Assembly: GCF_030272615.1 (NCBI RefSeq)
Contig: NC_081413.1
Span: 18,114,285 to 18,178,284, forward strand
Length of the DNA stretch: 64,000 nt
Origin: Cryptomeria japonica
Taxonomy: Eukaryota > Streptophyta > Pinopsida > Cupressales > Cupressaceae
Reading direction: 5' to 3'
Shown piece by piece: positions 1-11,735 of the stretch. Under the pieces are notes generated by a model, which did no database searches, was not told the DNA's origin, and saw only the letters and a list, made by a program, of their open reading frames with translations. The position numbers and the translations under genes were made by a program. How positions within the stretch are numbered: position 1 is the first letter of the stretch; each line of letters starts with the position of its first letter.

Positions 1-210
1 TTAAGTTGACATTGATGAAGGTTACCATTTTGTGGAGTTCACCTTGTTGGAGGCATTCTTGAGAGGAGGAGAAGTTTTTTTCTTTTCTAATATTTTCTAT
101 TGTGCAGGTTTTGGGTTCATATTTTAATTTTTTTTTTTCAAACTCGTTAACAAGTTTGCATGCAGATTTAATCTTCTTTTGATTCTAGTTTTCAAGTTTG
201 AGTTTTGGTT

Positions 211-361
211 TTTTGGAAGGCTTGCCGCCAAACTCCATTTCTAACCTGTTTAACTTGCTTTGGAAGGCTTGCCGCCAAAGTTTTTGGTTTTTTTTGTGAC
301 TGGTTTGGAAGGTTTACCGCCAAACTCAGCCTCAATCTGTTTGGTCGGCTTGCGGCCAAAT
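211..361 (+). repeat. Four imperfect copies of a GGAAGGCTTGCCGCCAAA unit
   Basis: Copies near 215, 261, 306 and 341, spaced about 35-46 bases, each holding a GCCGCCAAA or GCGGCCAAA core in otherwise T-rich DNA. The third reads GGTTTACCGCCAAA and the fourth GGCTTGCGGCCAAA. It is much richer in GC than its surroundings. No function can be assigned. Confidence 0.7.
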
Positions 362-768
362 CTGCTTTATTATTACATTGCATTCTCTATTTGTTTGCAG
401 GTTCTAACATTTCCTTTACTTGCAAATATTTTTGATAAAAATAAATTTCATATTATTACTTCATTAAATCTCTGTGCATTTAAAAAAACAAACAAAAAAC
501 ATCAGAGTTTAACATCTCTTGCAGGTTGTATCATCTTTCTTGCTTGCAGGATTTTGTTAAAAAAGAGGTTTCATATTGCTACTCTATGTAATATTCATCT
601 CCATTTTATTTGTGTTTATATCTCTATATTCTTAAATCACCTTTGCTAATCTGGTTCATTTTCCAGTTTGCCTATCTTCAGAATTGAAATAAATCATTTT
701 CAGAGAGAAATTTTGCCTCTTTATTTATTATTGTAGATCTAAACTATATCGTTCTCCTTGCCTTGTTT

Positions 769-1059
769 CTATGCTAACCCTTCCTTGAGTTTCTCTACGT
801 CGTGCTTCAGGGCATCGGCTCGTCTTTCGACCACACCATTTGCCAAATTTGATCCAACTTCAATCTGGGCATATGCAATAGCACGTTTCTGCTTGATCTT
901 ATTCTCAGTAGCTCTCGTTTCTCCCAAAACATAGAAACACGAACAAAACCGTGATCTAATTTCCTTAACCCAGCTATGCATTTTTTTGTTGAAATGTTTT
1001 AGCGGAGGCTCATTGGCCCAAGTACGCCTCTGTTCTCTAACCTTATTGTCCCCTTGCAT
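769..1059 (-). CDS. Unassigned 96-codon open frame, possible exon fragment
   Basis: The frame has balanced, protein-like composition rather than the Ile/Leu/Phe-rich composition of AT-noise frames. It has a Cys/Phe cluster near residues 38-43, then a charged amphipathic stretch (residues 48-96) that could form a helix, ending in a Lys/Glu-rich tail. I do not recognise a family. It has no partner frame nearby and no clear promoter. It could be a surviving exon of a host or transposon gene, or chance. Confidence 0.2.
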   Translation of the reverse strand: MQGDNKVREQRRTWANEPPLKHFNKKMHSWVKEIRSRFCSCFYVLGETRATENKIKQKRAIAYAQIEVGSNLANGVVERRADALKHDVEKLKEGLA

Positions 1060-1096
1060 TGGTTGTGTTCATGTTCATATCACCTCCTTTCTTATT

Positions 1097-1199
1097 GTGG
1101 CTGGTCTCTCAAACCTGCGTTGCCTACATTATTTGCATTATTTGCCTGCGTTGCCTGCATTATTGGCTGGTCTCTCAAACCTGCGTTGCCTGCACTATA
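1097..1199 (+). repeat. Direct repeat, TGGCTGGTCTCTCAAACCTG unit
   Basis: The unit begins near 1098 and again near 1164, each followed by a CGTTGCCTGCATTA-type stretch that is itself repeated between them. A similar doubling of a GCAAAGTAA...GTCTCTGT motif follows at 1270-1335. These are local duplications in non-coding DNA. Confidence 0.6.
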
Positions 1200-1978
1200 A
1201 CCCATCTATTCTTCGTGGTCTAGGACTGCAATTTTTAATTTTTTTGAATCTTTCTTTTTTTGGTAGCTTGCAAAGTAATAATGTCTCTGTTCTCTTTGTT
1301 CCATATTCTCTGCAAAGTAACGTCTCTGTACTCTGTGCCATATGTTTGGTAACTTCAGAATCTCAATGTTTCATTCAGGCATTTTCTGATCTTTTTGTGT
1401 AACATTTCTTGCAGACCTGCTCCTTCATTCCTTCTACAGAGCAAGTGTCGTTAATTTGAGATTATATTATTTTCCAAGTACTTAATGCTTACCATTTAAA
1501 TCAAGAGAATGAACATTTCAATTTTTCTTTTATTCTTTATCGTTTGCGTATAAAGTCCACATTATTTCAAATCAAAACCTCATTTTTTTTTAACTTAAAA
1601 TTCACTTCAAATTAAATAAGTGTAAGTTTCAGTTAATTTTAACACTCTCGTATTAAATTTTTTTTCATATATAAACTTTTAATATATTTAACATTCACGT
1701 ATTAAATTTTTTTAATATATTAAAGTTTATAAAGTTAAATAGTTTTTTTTCAATGTTTTTTAAAAAGTAAAGTTTTTAAAGTATTTTTTAAATAATTTTT
1801 TTTTACAATATAAAGTTTTATTTTAGAATTTAAAATTTAAATTTGTTATTGAATCTTTGACAATAACATTTCTTGATTAATTTAAAAAAAATAAAAATAA
1901 AATTTGGTTCAATTTTTTAATTATGGAGGTTATTTTTCCTCTTTTAATCAAAAGGGATAATTTTTTATTTTTTCTATC

Positions 1979-4150
1979 ATGTCTACATTAATTCCGGAAA
2001 TTAAATTAAATAGTTCCAATTATCATTCTTGGAAAACACATATCTCATTTATTTTTCGTTTCAAACACCTTTTGGATGTTGCGACTGATAAAACCTTTGA
2101 ACCTGCTACAACTGCTCCTCAAGCCGACCTAGATAGATGGAAGGCTCAAAATGAGGAAGCACTTGGTTTAATTGGTATTTCAATGGTTCCTGATTTGTAT
2201 ATTTTAATTGGAAATTGTACAAAAGCGCATGAAGCTTGGGAAATTTTAAAAACAACTTATGATAGCTCAAATGAATCTCGAAAAATTCAACTTCAAGATC
2301 AACTTGAAGATCTAAGGTATACGGATTTTAAAACTATGGATGAATTCTTATTAAAGTTTGATTCTGTTAATAGTCAATTAACTGGTTTAGGAGTTACTCT
2401 AGCTGATTTACGTTTAATTCATCTTATTCTTAAAAAATGTCTTCCTCGTCAATTTCAACAATTTATTACGAATATTCATGCTCAACTTGCTATTCCTAGC
2501 TTAGCTACTCAATTAACATATGATATTTTTCGTAATTTATTGCATCAAGAGGAAGCTAAATTAATTCAATTTGGTACTCTTAAAAGTAGTGAACATGCTT
2601 TTATGTCTAAAAATCAAAATCATAATAATCATTTTAGATCCAATAATAATAATCATAATCATAATCATAATAATAATCATAATAATAATCACAAATCTTC
2701 TAATTATCAATCTCATTCTAAATCCTATCATAATAATTCTCATAATAATAATCATAATAATACATACAATAATCAAAGGAATAATTCTCAAACAAGACCC
2801 CATTGCACATATTGTGGGAAAGATGGACATATTACTAATAATTGTTTTAAGAAACAAAATGGTAAAAAGCCCATGAATCAAAATAATCAAAATAATCAAC
2901 ATAAACCTCATTATAAGAAAGGTAATAATAATGGTAATTCATCTCGTCATGCATTTACATGTACTTATAATGTTTCTCAACCACTTGAGTGGATTATTGA
3001 TTCTGGTGCATCTCAACATGTTACTTCTCATAAAGAATGTTTTGAATCTTTGCATCCCGATACTTCTAATATTCCTGTTCAATTAGCTAATAATCATAGT
3101 TGTAAAGTTGAAGCTATTGGTGATGTGAATGTTCCTAATGGGAAATTACATGATGTTCTTTATGTTCCTGAATTAAAATCAAATTTGATTTCAGTTCCTA
3201 AACTTTGTCAAGATTATAAGATTAACTTTTATAGGGGCATATGTTATATCATTGATCCAAACACTAATCATGTTATTGCTACTGCTAAAATGGATAGTGA
3301 TAACTTATTCAAGTTCTATGAATTTGCTCCTCCAAAGTATTCTTTGCTTACTACTGTTGATTTTACTATATGGCATGAAAGACTTGGCCATCTCAATTCT
3401 GATTATATTTCATTGATGGAAAAAGCAAATATGGTTGATGGATTGCCTAGTATTGTTCCTTCTCAAATTGTTTGCAATGGTTGCATGAGTGGTAAGATGC
3501 ATAGGGAACCCTTTCCTCATGGTCAATCTTGGAGGGAATATACTAAATTGCATCTAGTTCATAGTGATCTCTTGGGTCCCATGGAGAACCCCTCCATCCA
3601 AGGTTCAAGGTATGCACTTACCTTTGTTGATGATTTTTCAAGGAGAACATGGATATATTTCCTTCATAGTAAGGATCAAGTGCTTGATGTGTTTACTGAA
3701 TTTCATATGTTTGTAGAAAGGCAATCTGGTTCTAAAATTAAGATTCTTCGTACTGACAATGGAAGAGAATATGTCAATAATGCATTTAATGCTTATTTGA
3801 AATCTATGGATTACAAGTTTTGGGCTGAAGCTATGGCTTGTGCAACTTATTTAATTAATAGAACACCTACCAAAGCCTTAAAGGATAAAACTCCTGAAGA
3901 AGCTTGGTCTGGTAGAAAGCCCAATTTGCAGAATTTAAGAATTTTTGGTTCGATAGCTTATGTTCACAAACCTAAGGAGAAACGAAAAAAATTAGATGCT
4001 AAATCTTCTCCTTTTATTTTTGTTGGTTATGATGAAAATACTAAAGGTTATAGAGTTTACAATCCTATTACTAACAAGGTAAAAGTTGCAAGAGATTTTT
4101 GTATTGCAGAAAAAGGCATTCATGATTGTTCTAAAGTGGAGGATGATTAA
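1979..4150 (+). pseudogene. Copia 1 gag-protease-integrase part of the polyprotein
   Basis: This is 723 codons from an ATG to an in-frame TAA. Residues about 1-200 are a UBN2-type gag. Residues 215-275 are very Asn/His-rich. A CX2CX4HX4C zinc knuckle lies near 275-288, the aspartic protease motif DSGA near 341, and a GAG-pre-integrase His/Cys domain near 463-510. The integrase core shows its first Asp (HSD) and second Asp (RTDNG). The sequence then jumps from NAYLKS straight to MDYKFWAEA, so roughly 35-40 residues that normally carry the catalytic Glu are missing in frame. The 3' half continues in the same frame after the TAA at 4148-4150, so one polyprotein was split by a nonsense mutation. 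Confidence 0.9.
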
Positions 4151-5998
4151 CTTGGTCAAACCAAAGTTGTGCTTGTGGAGGACCAACCTCCTTCTCTTAA
4201 CCCTACTCCTAATGCATCTCTTTCTATTCCTTCTAGTGATAGTGATGATGATAATAATAACTCTACTCCTCATGACTCTTCTTCTAGTGATGAATCCATT
4301 ACTTCTAAAAGAAGACCTAAATGGTTTAAATCTTTAATTCAAGATAGTGATGAATACTTAGCTAGAATGGATAAACTTCAAGCTAGAAGAGTTAATTATT
4401 GTAATTATGCTTTAATGACTACTATTATGAATTCTAATGATCCTAAAACATTTGATCAAGCTAAAAATCAACCACATTGGCAAAAAGCAATGAAGGAAGA
4501 ATATGATACTCTAATTTCTAACCAAACTTGGGATTTAGTTCCCTTGCCTCATGGTAAAAATCTTGTTTCTTGCAAGTGGCTTTATAAAACCAAATTGAAT
4601 GCTAATAATCAAGTTAGTAAATTTAAAGCTAGATTAGTTGCTAGAGGTTTTTCTCAAATTGAAGGCTTAGATTATACTGAAACTTTTGCTCCTGTTGCTA
4701 AAATGCCTACAATTAAACTTGTGCTTGCTTTAGCTTCTAGAATGAATTGGCCTATTCACCAAATGGATGTTAAAAGTGCTTTTCTTAATGGTGATTTACA
4801 TGAAGAAATTTATATGTCTCAACCTCTTGGTTTTATTAAAGAAGGTAATGCACACTTAGTTTGTAAATTAAAGAAATCAATTTATGGATTAAAGCAATCT
4901 CCTAGGGAGTGGTATTCAAAGATTAATGCATTCTTTCTTTCTCAAGGCTTTATTAGAAGTAGAAATGATCCTAACTTGTTTATTAAACATAGTGAAGATG
5001 ATATTATCATTATTATCTTGTATGTAGATGACTTGATTCTTACTTCAAGTTCCAATACTTTGATTTCTGATATTAAGTTTCAACTTAATCAAAAATTTCA
5101 AATGACTGATTTAGGTCTTTTACATTATTTCTTAGGAATGCAAATTTGGCAAACCTCTAAAGGAATTTTCTTATCTCAAAGTAAATATGCTCAAGATCTC
5201 ATTGATAAGTTTAAAATGAATGATGCTTACCATGTTTCAATTCCTATTGAATTAGGCACTAAGTTAATGCTTGATATGCAAACTCCTCTTGTTGATCCTA
5301 CCTTGTATAGACAATTAGTTGGAAGTTTGAACTATTTAACTCTTACTAGGCCAGATATTGCTTATAGTGTTGGTTTGGTTTCAAGATTCATGTCTAAACC
5401 TCAACAAACACACTTTAAAGTTGCTAAAAGAATTTTAAGATATATTAAAGGGACTATTAATGTAGGTTTGTTTTATGATGCAAACTCTGATTTTACTTTA
5501 AAAGGTTTTACTAATTCCGATCTAGGTGGAGATCCCAATGATGGGAAATCTACTTGTGGTTATTGTTTTTTTGTTGGTTCAGGAGCAATTTCTTGGAATA
5601 GTAAAAAGCAACAATCTACCTCTCTTGGATCCACTGAAGCTGAGTACAAAGGATGCACTAATGCTTCCAAAGAAGTCTTGTGGCTTAGAAGACTACTTGA
5701 AGATTTGGGTCTACCTCAACACGAACCAACTCAATTGTATTGTGACAACCAAAGTGCCATTGCCTTGGCTAAAAATCTAGTTTTCCATGCAAGGACAAAA
5801 CACATTTCTCTCCAACACCACTTTATTAGAGAACAAATTGAAGACAAGCAAGTTTCACTCCTCTATTGCAAGGGGGAAGACCAAGTTGCAGATATTTTGA
5901 CCAAACCACTTTGTAAAGAAAAGTTACAATTTCATTGTAAAAATCTTGGATTACAACCCATTGAAGGGTTTGATGTAAGCTCCCCAAGTAAAGCTTAA
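4151..5998 (+). pseudogene. Copia 1 reverse transcriptase-RNase H part of the polyprotein
   Basis: Same frame as the upstream part, open to a TAA at 5996-5998. An acidic Ser/Asp-rich linker precedes the reverse transcriptase, which has [11 protein letters not shown] and the catalytic YVDD (residue about 287 counted from the GTG at 4169). RNase H follows, with the TEAEY and ADILTKPL blocks. The block usually written DxDWAG reads NSDLGG here, so a conserved Asp and the Trp are changed and RNase H activity is doubtful. The stop overlaps the polypurine tract. Translation would need readthrough of the upstream stop. Assignment as Copia pol is certain; activity is unlikely. Confidence 0.9.
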
Positions 5999-6005
5999 GG
6001 GGGGG

Positions 6006-6419
6006 TGTTAGAATATTTAATCTTTACTTAGCTTAGGTTTATTTGTATTTAGTTTAGGATATTCCTTTGGAATTCCTACATGTAATTTGTCCTCTAGTAC
6101 ATGTGTGAGGACAAGTCATTTCTTTTATTTTCCTTTATTAAGGAATATTAGATTTCCTCCATAAGAGGATGTGGACACATGGCACACACATTTTATGAAT
6201 GGTGGCATTCATAGATTTGGGAGTTACTTTGTAACTCCTCTCCTCATCTCTATTTAAGAGATGTCTCCTCTCTCATTTCTTCTTAATGACAATATTGTAA
6301 AGAGCTTCTTGCTCTCTCTCTCTCTCTCTCATTTTAGGCATTGCCTCATTCATAATATCACAAGGGGTTTTTCTTTGCTTTTCCCCTTTTTCAAAAGTTC
6401 TTGTGCCTCCTTCTTCACA
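6006..6419 (+). repeat. 3' LTR of Copia 1
   Basis: It starts TGTTAGAATATT directly after the polypurine tract. A TATA-like TATTTAAG lies at 6251-6258, followed about 55 bases later by a CT microsatellite (6312-6330). The right end is an estimate: I chose the CA of TTCTTCACA at 6419, but without a second LTR copy the boundary cannot be fixed. Confidence 0.6.
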
Positions 6420-8099
6420 TTTGGGTGATTGCTCCAAGGTTTTTGCATTTCTCTTGGTAACATTTACTTCATCAATAAACTTACTTGGATTTCATTTTTC
6501 TTTCCTTGCTCTTTTATTTCCTTTCAATTCGGGATCTAGTCTTTTCACTATTTTTAACTTTTTGTTCCAAGATCTCTATTTATCGAGCTAGTTTTTCCTT
6601 TAGTGATGGAGAAATAGGGATGGCATTTGTTTGGTCATGATAAGTTTGATGCACATTTTGGGACATGTATACGTTGGATTGACATGATTTTTTGGTTGAT
6701 TGCAATGTCATAGTCCCATGAGAGTACGAAGGTTGATATGGGGATGATTCTCTTTTCATTGGAAGGTCACTTTCTTTATGATATTGGTAACATCAAGTCA
6801 TTATTCTTGTTTTGGACAAAGATCAAGGATGTTTGGTGATGAAATTGGGCCAATGTTTTGATTTTTTTTGTTGAATTTTTTAAGAATCTTTGATATTTTT
6901 GAATAAAATGAAATGCTCCTAAGGATGAAAAATGCAACCCTATTTTTTTGGATTTTTGGAAATTTAAAAAATGGACAAATGCAAGCTAATGGAAGACCAT
7001 GCACCTGTGTTTTTGGATTTTTGAGATTTTTGGAAATCTTTGAGACTACAAGTCTAGAAAGATATAACCCTAGGAAATTGAAATAAAGTCAAGACCTCTG
7101 AAGGACAAAGGACAAGATAATGAAAATGGATGAAGTCATTCCCTACGCTAGACTAATGAGTCAAGGTTTTTGACCTCATTGTGATTGATAATGGATGAAA
7201 ATTTTGGCAAGGTTTTTGACTTCTTTGACAACAATGCAAGGTTTTGGCCCAAAGATTTGATGTTCTTTTGGATTTTCAAAAAAAATATTTTACAATCTAA
7301 GTGCAATGTGACAATTGACACTTAATGATATAGTATGACCTAAAATGAGGATAGCAATGATATGCACTAAAGGGGAAATGAATGGACTATTGTGATAACA
7401 TTGGGTTCAGACTAGGGAACACCTTAATTTTGAAGACAATGCAAAATGGAGATAATGAATTGACCTTATGACTTATGAGGACAAGGACTATGTGAAAGCT
7501 TATCCCAAGACAATGATGAGATTTATATTAACAATGATTTTTTTTTTCGAATAATGCTAGGATGAACCTATATCCTAAAATGAGTATGGATTAATACAAA
7601 GATTAACCTAATACTTATGGTAGTGGTAAGTATGCAAAGTCTATCCTAAAATAATATGAAGTAAATGGAAATGGACCTAGGACTTATGCAAATTTTATGA
7701 GATAAGACAATGACATAGGACTTATGTGCAAGGTTCTATCCCTAGAATGGTATGAGACAATATGACAATGCCCCTAGGACCTATGCAATATTCATGGTAT
7801 GAGACAATATGATAAGATGAAAGATATTGATGAATATACATATCTGTAGTGGAACCTATGTATGGTTGAGACAATTTTGATTTCTTACGTGATGTTATGA
7901 TGTTTGACACTATTTGAGGTTTTCAATGTTTGAATTTGTTGGACAAGTTTTTGTTCGAATGTTTGGAATGTTTGAAGTCCTTTGGACAAGTTTGGATTTT
8001 TGAAATGTCAATATTTAGCATGAACACTCATAGAAGACAAAGTAGACATAAATGGTTGTTTTATTTTTCTCGACTTTGATTCAGAGTTATTACTAAAAA
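6420..8099. other. Non-coding, repeat-derived DNA with a degenerate tandem pattern
   Basis: No coding frame. At about 7440-7810 a loose repeat recurs (CCTAGGACTTATG and ATGAGACAATATGA variants, period near 50-60). Purine-rich GGATTTTTGGA motifs recur at 6940-7040. It may belong to the minus-strand Gypsy-like region that follows, but I see no domain to prove it. Confidence 0.4.
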
Positions 8100-8470
8100 T
8101 GGGCCTAGATTAGCCCAAGTTTTATTGGTATTAACAAATTAAAGCACTTACAAGAATGAATAACCTAGGCTAGAAAGAGGATTTTACTTGTTGAGTCCCC
8201 ACTTGGATAAATCCATATACTAAAAAAAGAGGACAACTACAGATATTGGTGAGACTGGCTCCCCTCCACAACATAGACACACACAATATCTTACCCCGAA
8301 GATTGTAAGATCTTATGAATCGAGGAATTTACTATCTCCACAATTAATAGTATGTGTGGGGTGGCTTCAGAAGTCCAACCCATTGTACCAACAAGTGAAT
8401 GGTTTTTTGTGTTTCTAAAACACTGGTTCGTAGTAATCTTTGAGGAACAAGATTACAATAAAAATTCTCT

Positions 8471-10842
8471 ATTGGCATTGTGTTGTCATTGATGTCAACT
8501 GGTATAGGAATGATACTAGTATAAGAGATGTATGTGTAGCACTGTATTGGTATATACTAGATGTGATGTCTTTGATATCACCGTGTGTTGCAAGTCATCA
8601 GTAAGGGAGAGAATGTCATTTAGTGCAATGACCATTGGAGTCACAATGGAATCACCAATACACAACTTAGTGCTTGACTTGTGTTGAAGATATGGACATG
8701 CTACTATTATAGTCTATCATCGATAAGGAAAGGGTGTCAACTGGTAAGTGTTGTGTTGACAGTGAGTAGTCGCCAACCGACAAGCTTATGTCCAATGTAA
8801 AAGCAGGCTCAACAAGGTGCTTGGATGTTGTTTGGGATGAAGAGGTGAAATATTATCTAAATCACATCAACACTGGAGGACAAGGATGTATAGGTCACCG
8901 ATATGTTGTGTGGATGTAAAACAACAAGACTCCCACTAGATAAAGATGTAGTCACCATGTGAAGAGATGCCTAACAGTGATTTTACCCAATCAGATCACA
9001 TGTGATTGTTTGTAGATATGTTGCACAAATAGGGAAGCCACATGAGTGCATTGTAGGATGTAGATGACAAGGATCCACTACCACTGGTAAGAGGATCTTA
9101 TCTCCTATTATGCAAAGTGTGCATCATAGTTTTGTGAGATAAGACAAAAGTGTTAAAGGTAGGTGTTTGAAGGATCACACCGGATCTACCAGTGAATCAC
9201 AAAGATGACTCAAGTGCATGAAATCAGGGATATGCACTGGACTGATAGAGAAGGCATATTGATTTGTCAGGACATATGAAGAGTGATGGGTTTGTCACTT
9301 TGACAAACCGGTTGAGATGTTGTCCGGTATGATGATGAAGAAGGCAAGGTTGAGTAGCTGTAGATAGAGAGTGAAACCAACATACAAATGCCTCAGATGG
9401 AAACAGTTGAAGGTTGATGACATGGTGTCATCAAGGGTGTTTACTGGTAAGTATGTCCACTGGTAATATGGACAAGGTGCAGATGTAGAAGATTCTCATC
9501 TGATGAAGATGTGCATAAGGTAGGTTAGCAAGAGTGTTGACCAGTTGAGTGTTCCACCAGAAGAGAAGAAAGGTGAAAGGTTGATAATAGACCAATTCAG
9601 GGTTTAACCGGCAGGGTTAGTAACCCAGTAGATGAACCCGATAATGGAGTTGGTCGGTGATCCCATCCATACTGACACAAATGATCAAGAAAAGGTGGAT
9701 GTTGACATAAGGGCCACGTGGAGGTGAAGTGACATGCATGCACATGGTGACATGTTGAGTCGATGAAGTGTCAAGAGACGAGGTAGATGGTGATAGGTCG
9801 ACATTTATGTCGACTGCGTGATTCATGGGATGCACAACAGAGATCCAATATAGACTATTTGAGAAGATCAAGGTAGGTGAAGGGAACCACAAAGCTATTC
9901 TTGGTGATCGACCAAGAAATCCACTGACAGGTTAAATGCAAGTTGCTAAAAATAGAAGGCATGATCATCAATCTAGGTGATTAAATCTGACGAGATCTGA
10001 TTGGATTTGGTTTGGATTGAGGTCAATGAGGAAACCCTAACCGCCCAAAATTTGAATAGGCTTTTGGCAGGAAAACTAGTTTATAAATATGCAAACCAAA
10101 ATCGATGAAGGATGCCGCTGGATGAGAGAGTGTTGTTGCATGTGAGAAGAAATTAGTCAAGTGATCACTAACAAGTAGAAGAGACTAAGTGTGAGGAAGA
10201 ATATGGTGGAAGTGTTCAATCAGTAACAGTGAGGAGAGAACCGACAGTGACCATACCAGCAGAGGAGAGTTGCAGAAGATTGCAGAGAAGGCAAGCAAAG
10301 AACCAACAAAAGATAGTACCGATGGACAGAAACAGTGTTGCAAAGAGAACCGATAGTGGAATGGATAGAAGATTCGCCAAAGAGATTTGAAGAAGAGTTA
10401 CAAAGTTCATTTGTAACATAGCTATTACTTTTGTAATTAGTTATGTCTATTGAAGATCACTGAGTTGGAGATTGGTGCAGGGGTTGGTGCCCTAAATCAA
10501 GGGTTGTAGCTCCTTAGTTTGGTGCCCTAAATCAGGGGTTGTAGCTACTTGGGTTGGTGCCCTAAACATTGTAATCAGAGATTCATTGTGAAGCTGGATT
10601 GGAGCAGTAGACTCCAATAATATTTTTCACTAAGGTTTTTCCCATCTTGGGTTTTCCTTGTATATTCTAGTGTTATGTGATGTCCCCTTTATGTGTGAGT
10701 GCATTTGTGTTAGTCTCCCATCTAACTGGTAACTCTGCATTAAGTTAGATCTGTTAACTGGTATACTCACATATGATAGTTAAAGGGAAAAGTTTGAGAA
10801 CCACTGTTTCATCCCCCTCTCAGTGGGAAATTGTGTCTAACA
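8471..10842 (+). mobile_element. Solo Copia-type LTR A, 2372 bp
   Basis: Flanked by a perfect 5-bp direct repeat TTCTC (8466-8470 and 10843-10847), the expected target-site duplication. It begins TATTGGCA (probably decayed from TGTTGGCA) and ends GTCTAACA. Near the start it has TTGTCATTGATGTC. Near the end it has the GGTTTTTCCC...GGGTTTTCC and ATCCCCCTCTCAGTGGG blocks seen in the other Copia LTRs here. It contains no coding domain, so it is most simply a solo LTR left by LTR-LTR recombination inside E. Confidence 0.75.
10481..10566 (+). repeat. 35-bp tandem repeat, about 2.5 copies, inside LTR A
   Basis: Unit TTGGTGCCCTAAATCA plus GGGTTGTAGCT, starting near 10484, 10519 and 10554. The third copy is partial. 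Confidence 0.75.
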
Positions 10843-11479
10843 TTCTCAAAGCAATATACTTAAAAATATGACAACCTCTACAAGGAAAACCCTCGACACA
10901 GGTTGCACTCTAGCCATATGGACCCCTTGGAAAATCCTTTTATATAGTGGCTCAAAGAGAGATACCGCTCATAAAGTGCTAAGAGGTGATAAAATCCCCA
11001 AAGCTATTCTAATTTCAAAATACCTTGTGAGGTGATGAAATCGCCACAAAATATTTCTCTAATAAATGAAATATTTGGTGTCATTGTCACCTTTCTCTTT
11101 CACCTAGGATCCTGAAGGCAGGGGAGAGGATACTTGGTGCAACTGTAAGTCCACCCTACATAACAAGAAAGTGCTCAAAACATGGAAGACACACATTCAT
11201 TTCCTTTAAACAAATCAAGTGTGAGCTAATCTATTGAAAAATCAAACACATAAATTGTTTGGGTTATAAATCTTTGAAAATCGATTTGCATCAAACACGT
11301 TGGAAATCTGATTTGTTTTGTTCTTCATCCCATAGATGCCAAGGAATTTGCACAGATGAATCAATAACATAGAAAAACCTCATACTAAATAGAATTGACA
11401 TATTTTGCAAATCTGATAAAAAACATAATCTGAAAATTGTTTATACCTGTCAACTACACAAGTACAAAGGTCAGCTGCG

Positions 11480-11735
11480 CAACAGGATGATGCAATTATG
11501 CAATAGAAGGCTACAATTGTGCAACAAAATGCTACAAGTGCATAACAGAAGGCTATAATTACACAACAAAATGTTACAAGTGCGTAACAGACCACATAAT
11601 GCTACAAGTGTGTAACAAAATGCTACAAGTGCATAAGAGATTGCTACAAGTGTGAAACAAAATGCTACAAGTGCGTAAAAAAATTCTCCAAGTGTGTAAC
11701 AAAAGTGGGTCAAGTGTACAACAAAAGTGGGTCAA
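11480..11735 (-). repeat. Minisatellite of a roughly 20-24 bp unit
   Basis: On the plus strand, GCTACAAGTGTGTAACAAAAT variants recur about ten times, with CAAGTG / GCAACAAAA as the stable core and drift at each end. The last two copies read GTGGGTCAAGTGTACAACAAAA. It lies within the Gypsy-type region E. Spacer-like variation is absent and units are contiguous, so it is a tandem array, not a CRISPR. Confidence 0.75.

Larger units (their letters stand above)
1..1978. other. AT-rich upstream stretch, no gene recognised
   Basis: No convincing coding gene. The stretch carries several TTGCAG-like acceptor motifs, long T and A runs (strongest at 1560-1960) and two small repeat clusters listed separately. 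I looked here for a 5' LTR matching the LTR at 6006 and for a TGGTATCAGAGC-type primer site, and saw neither. It may be leader sequence or unrelated DNA joined to a 5'-truncated Copia element. Confidence 0.5.
1979..6419 (+). mobile_element. Ty1/Copia retrotransposon 1, 3' LTR present, 5' LTR not found
   Basis: Domain order gag, zinc knuckle, protease, integrase, reverse transcriptase, RNase H is the Copia order. The coding region is nearly open: one in-frame stop and one in-frame deletion. A polypurine tract (AAGGGGGGG, 5997-6005) overlaps the end of the coding frame and abuts the 3' LTR at 6006. No matching 5' LTR or primer site lies upstream in the window, so the copy is 5'-truncated or rearranged. 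It is the least decayed pol region here, but it is not autonomous. Confidence 0.9.

Noticed and set aside
2561-2911. Ile-rich open frames on both strands
   Set aside because: Shadows of the AAT/CAT codon tract in the Copia 1 gag.
11480-11735. CRISPR-like array
   Set aside because: Units are contiguous and drift along their whole length; there are no constant repeats with unique spacers, and the context is a plant LTR.
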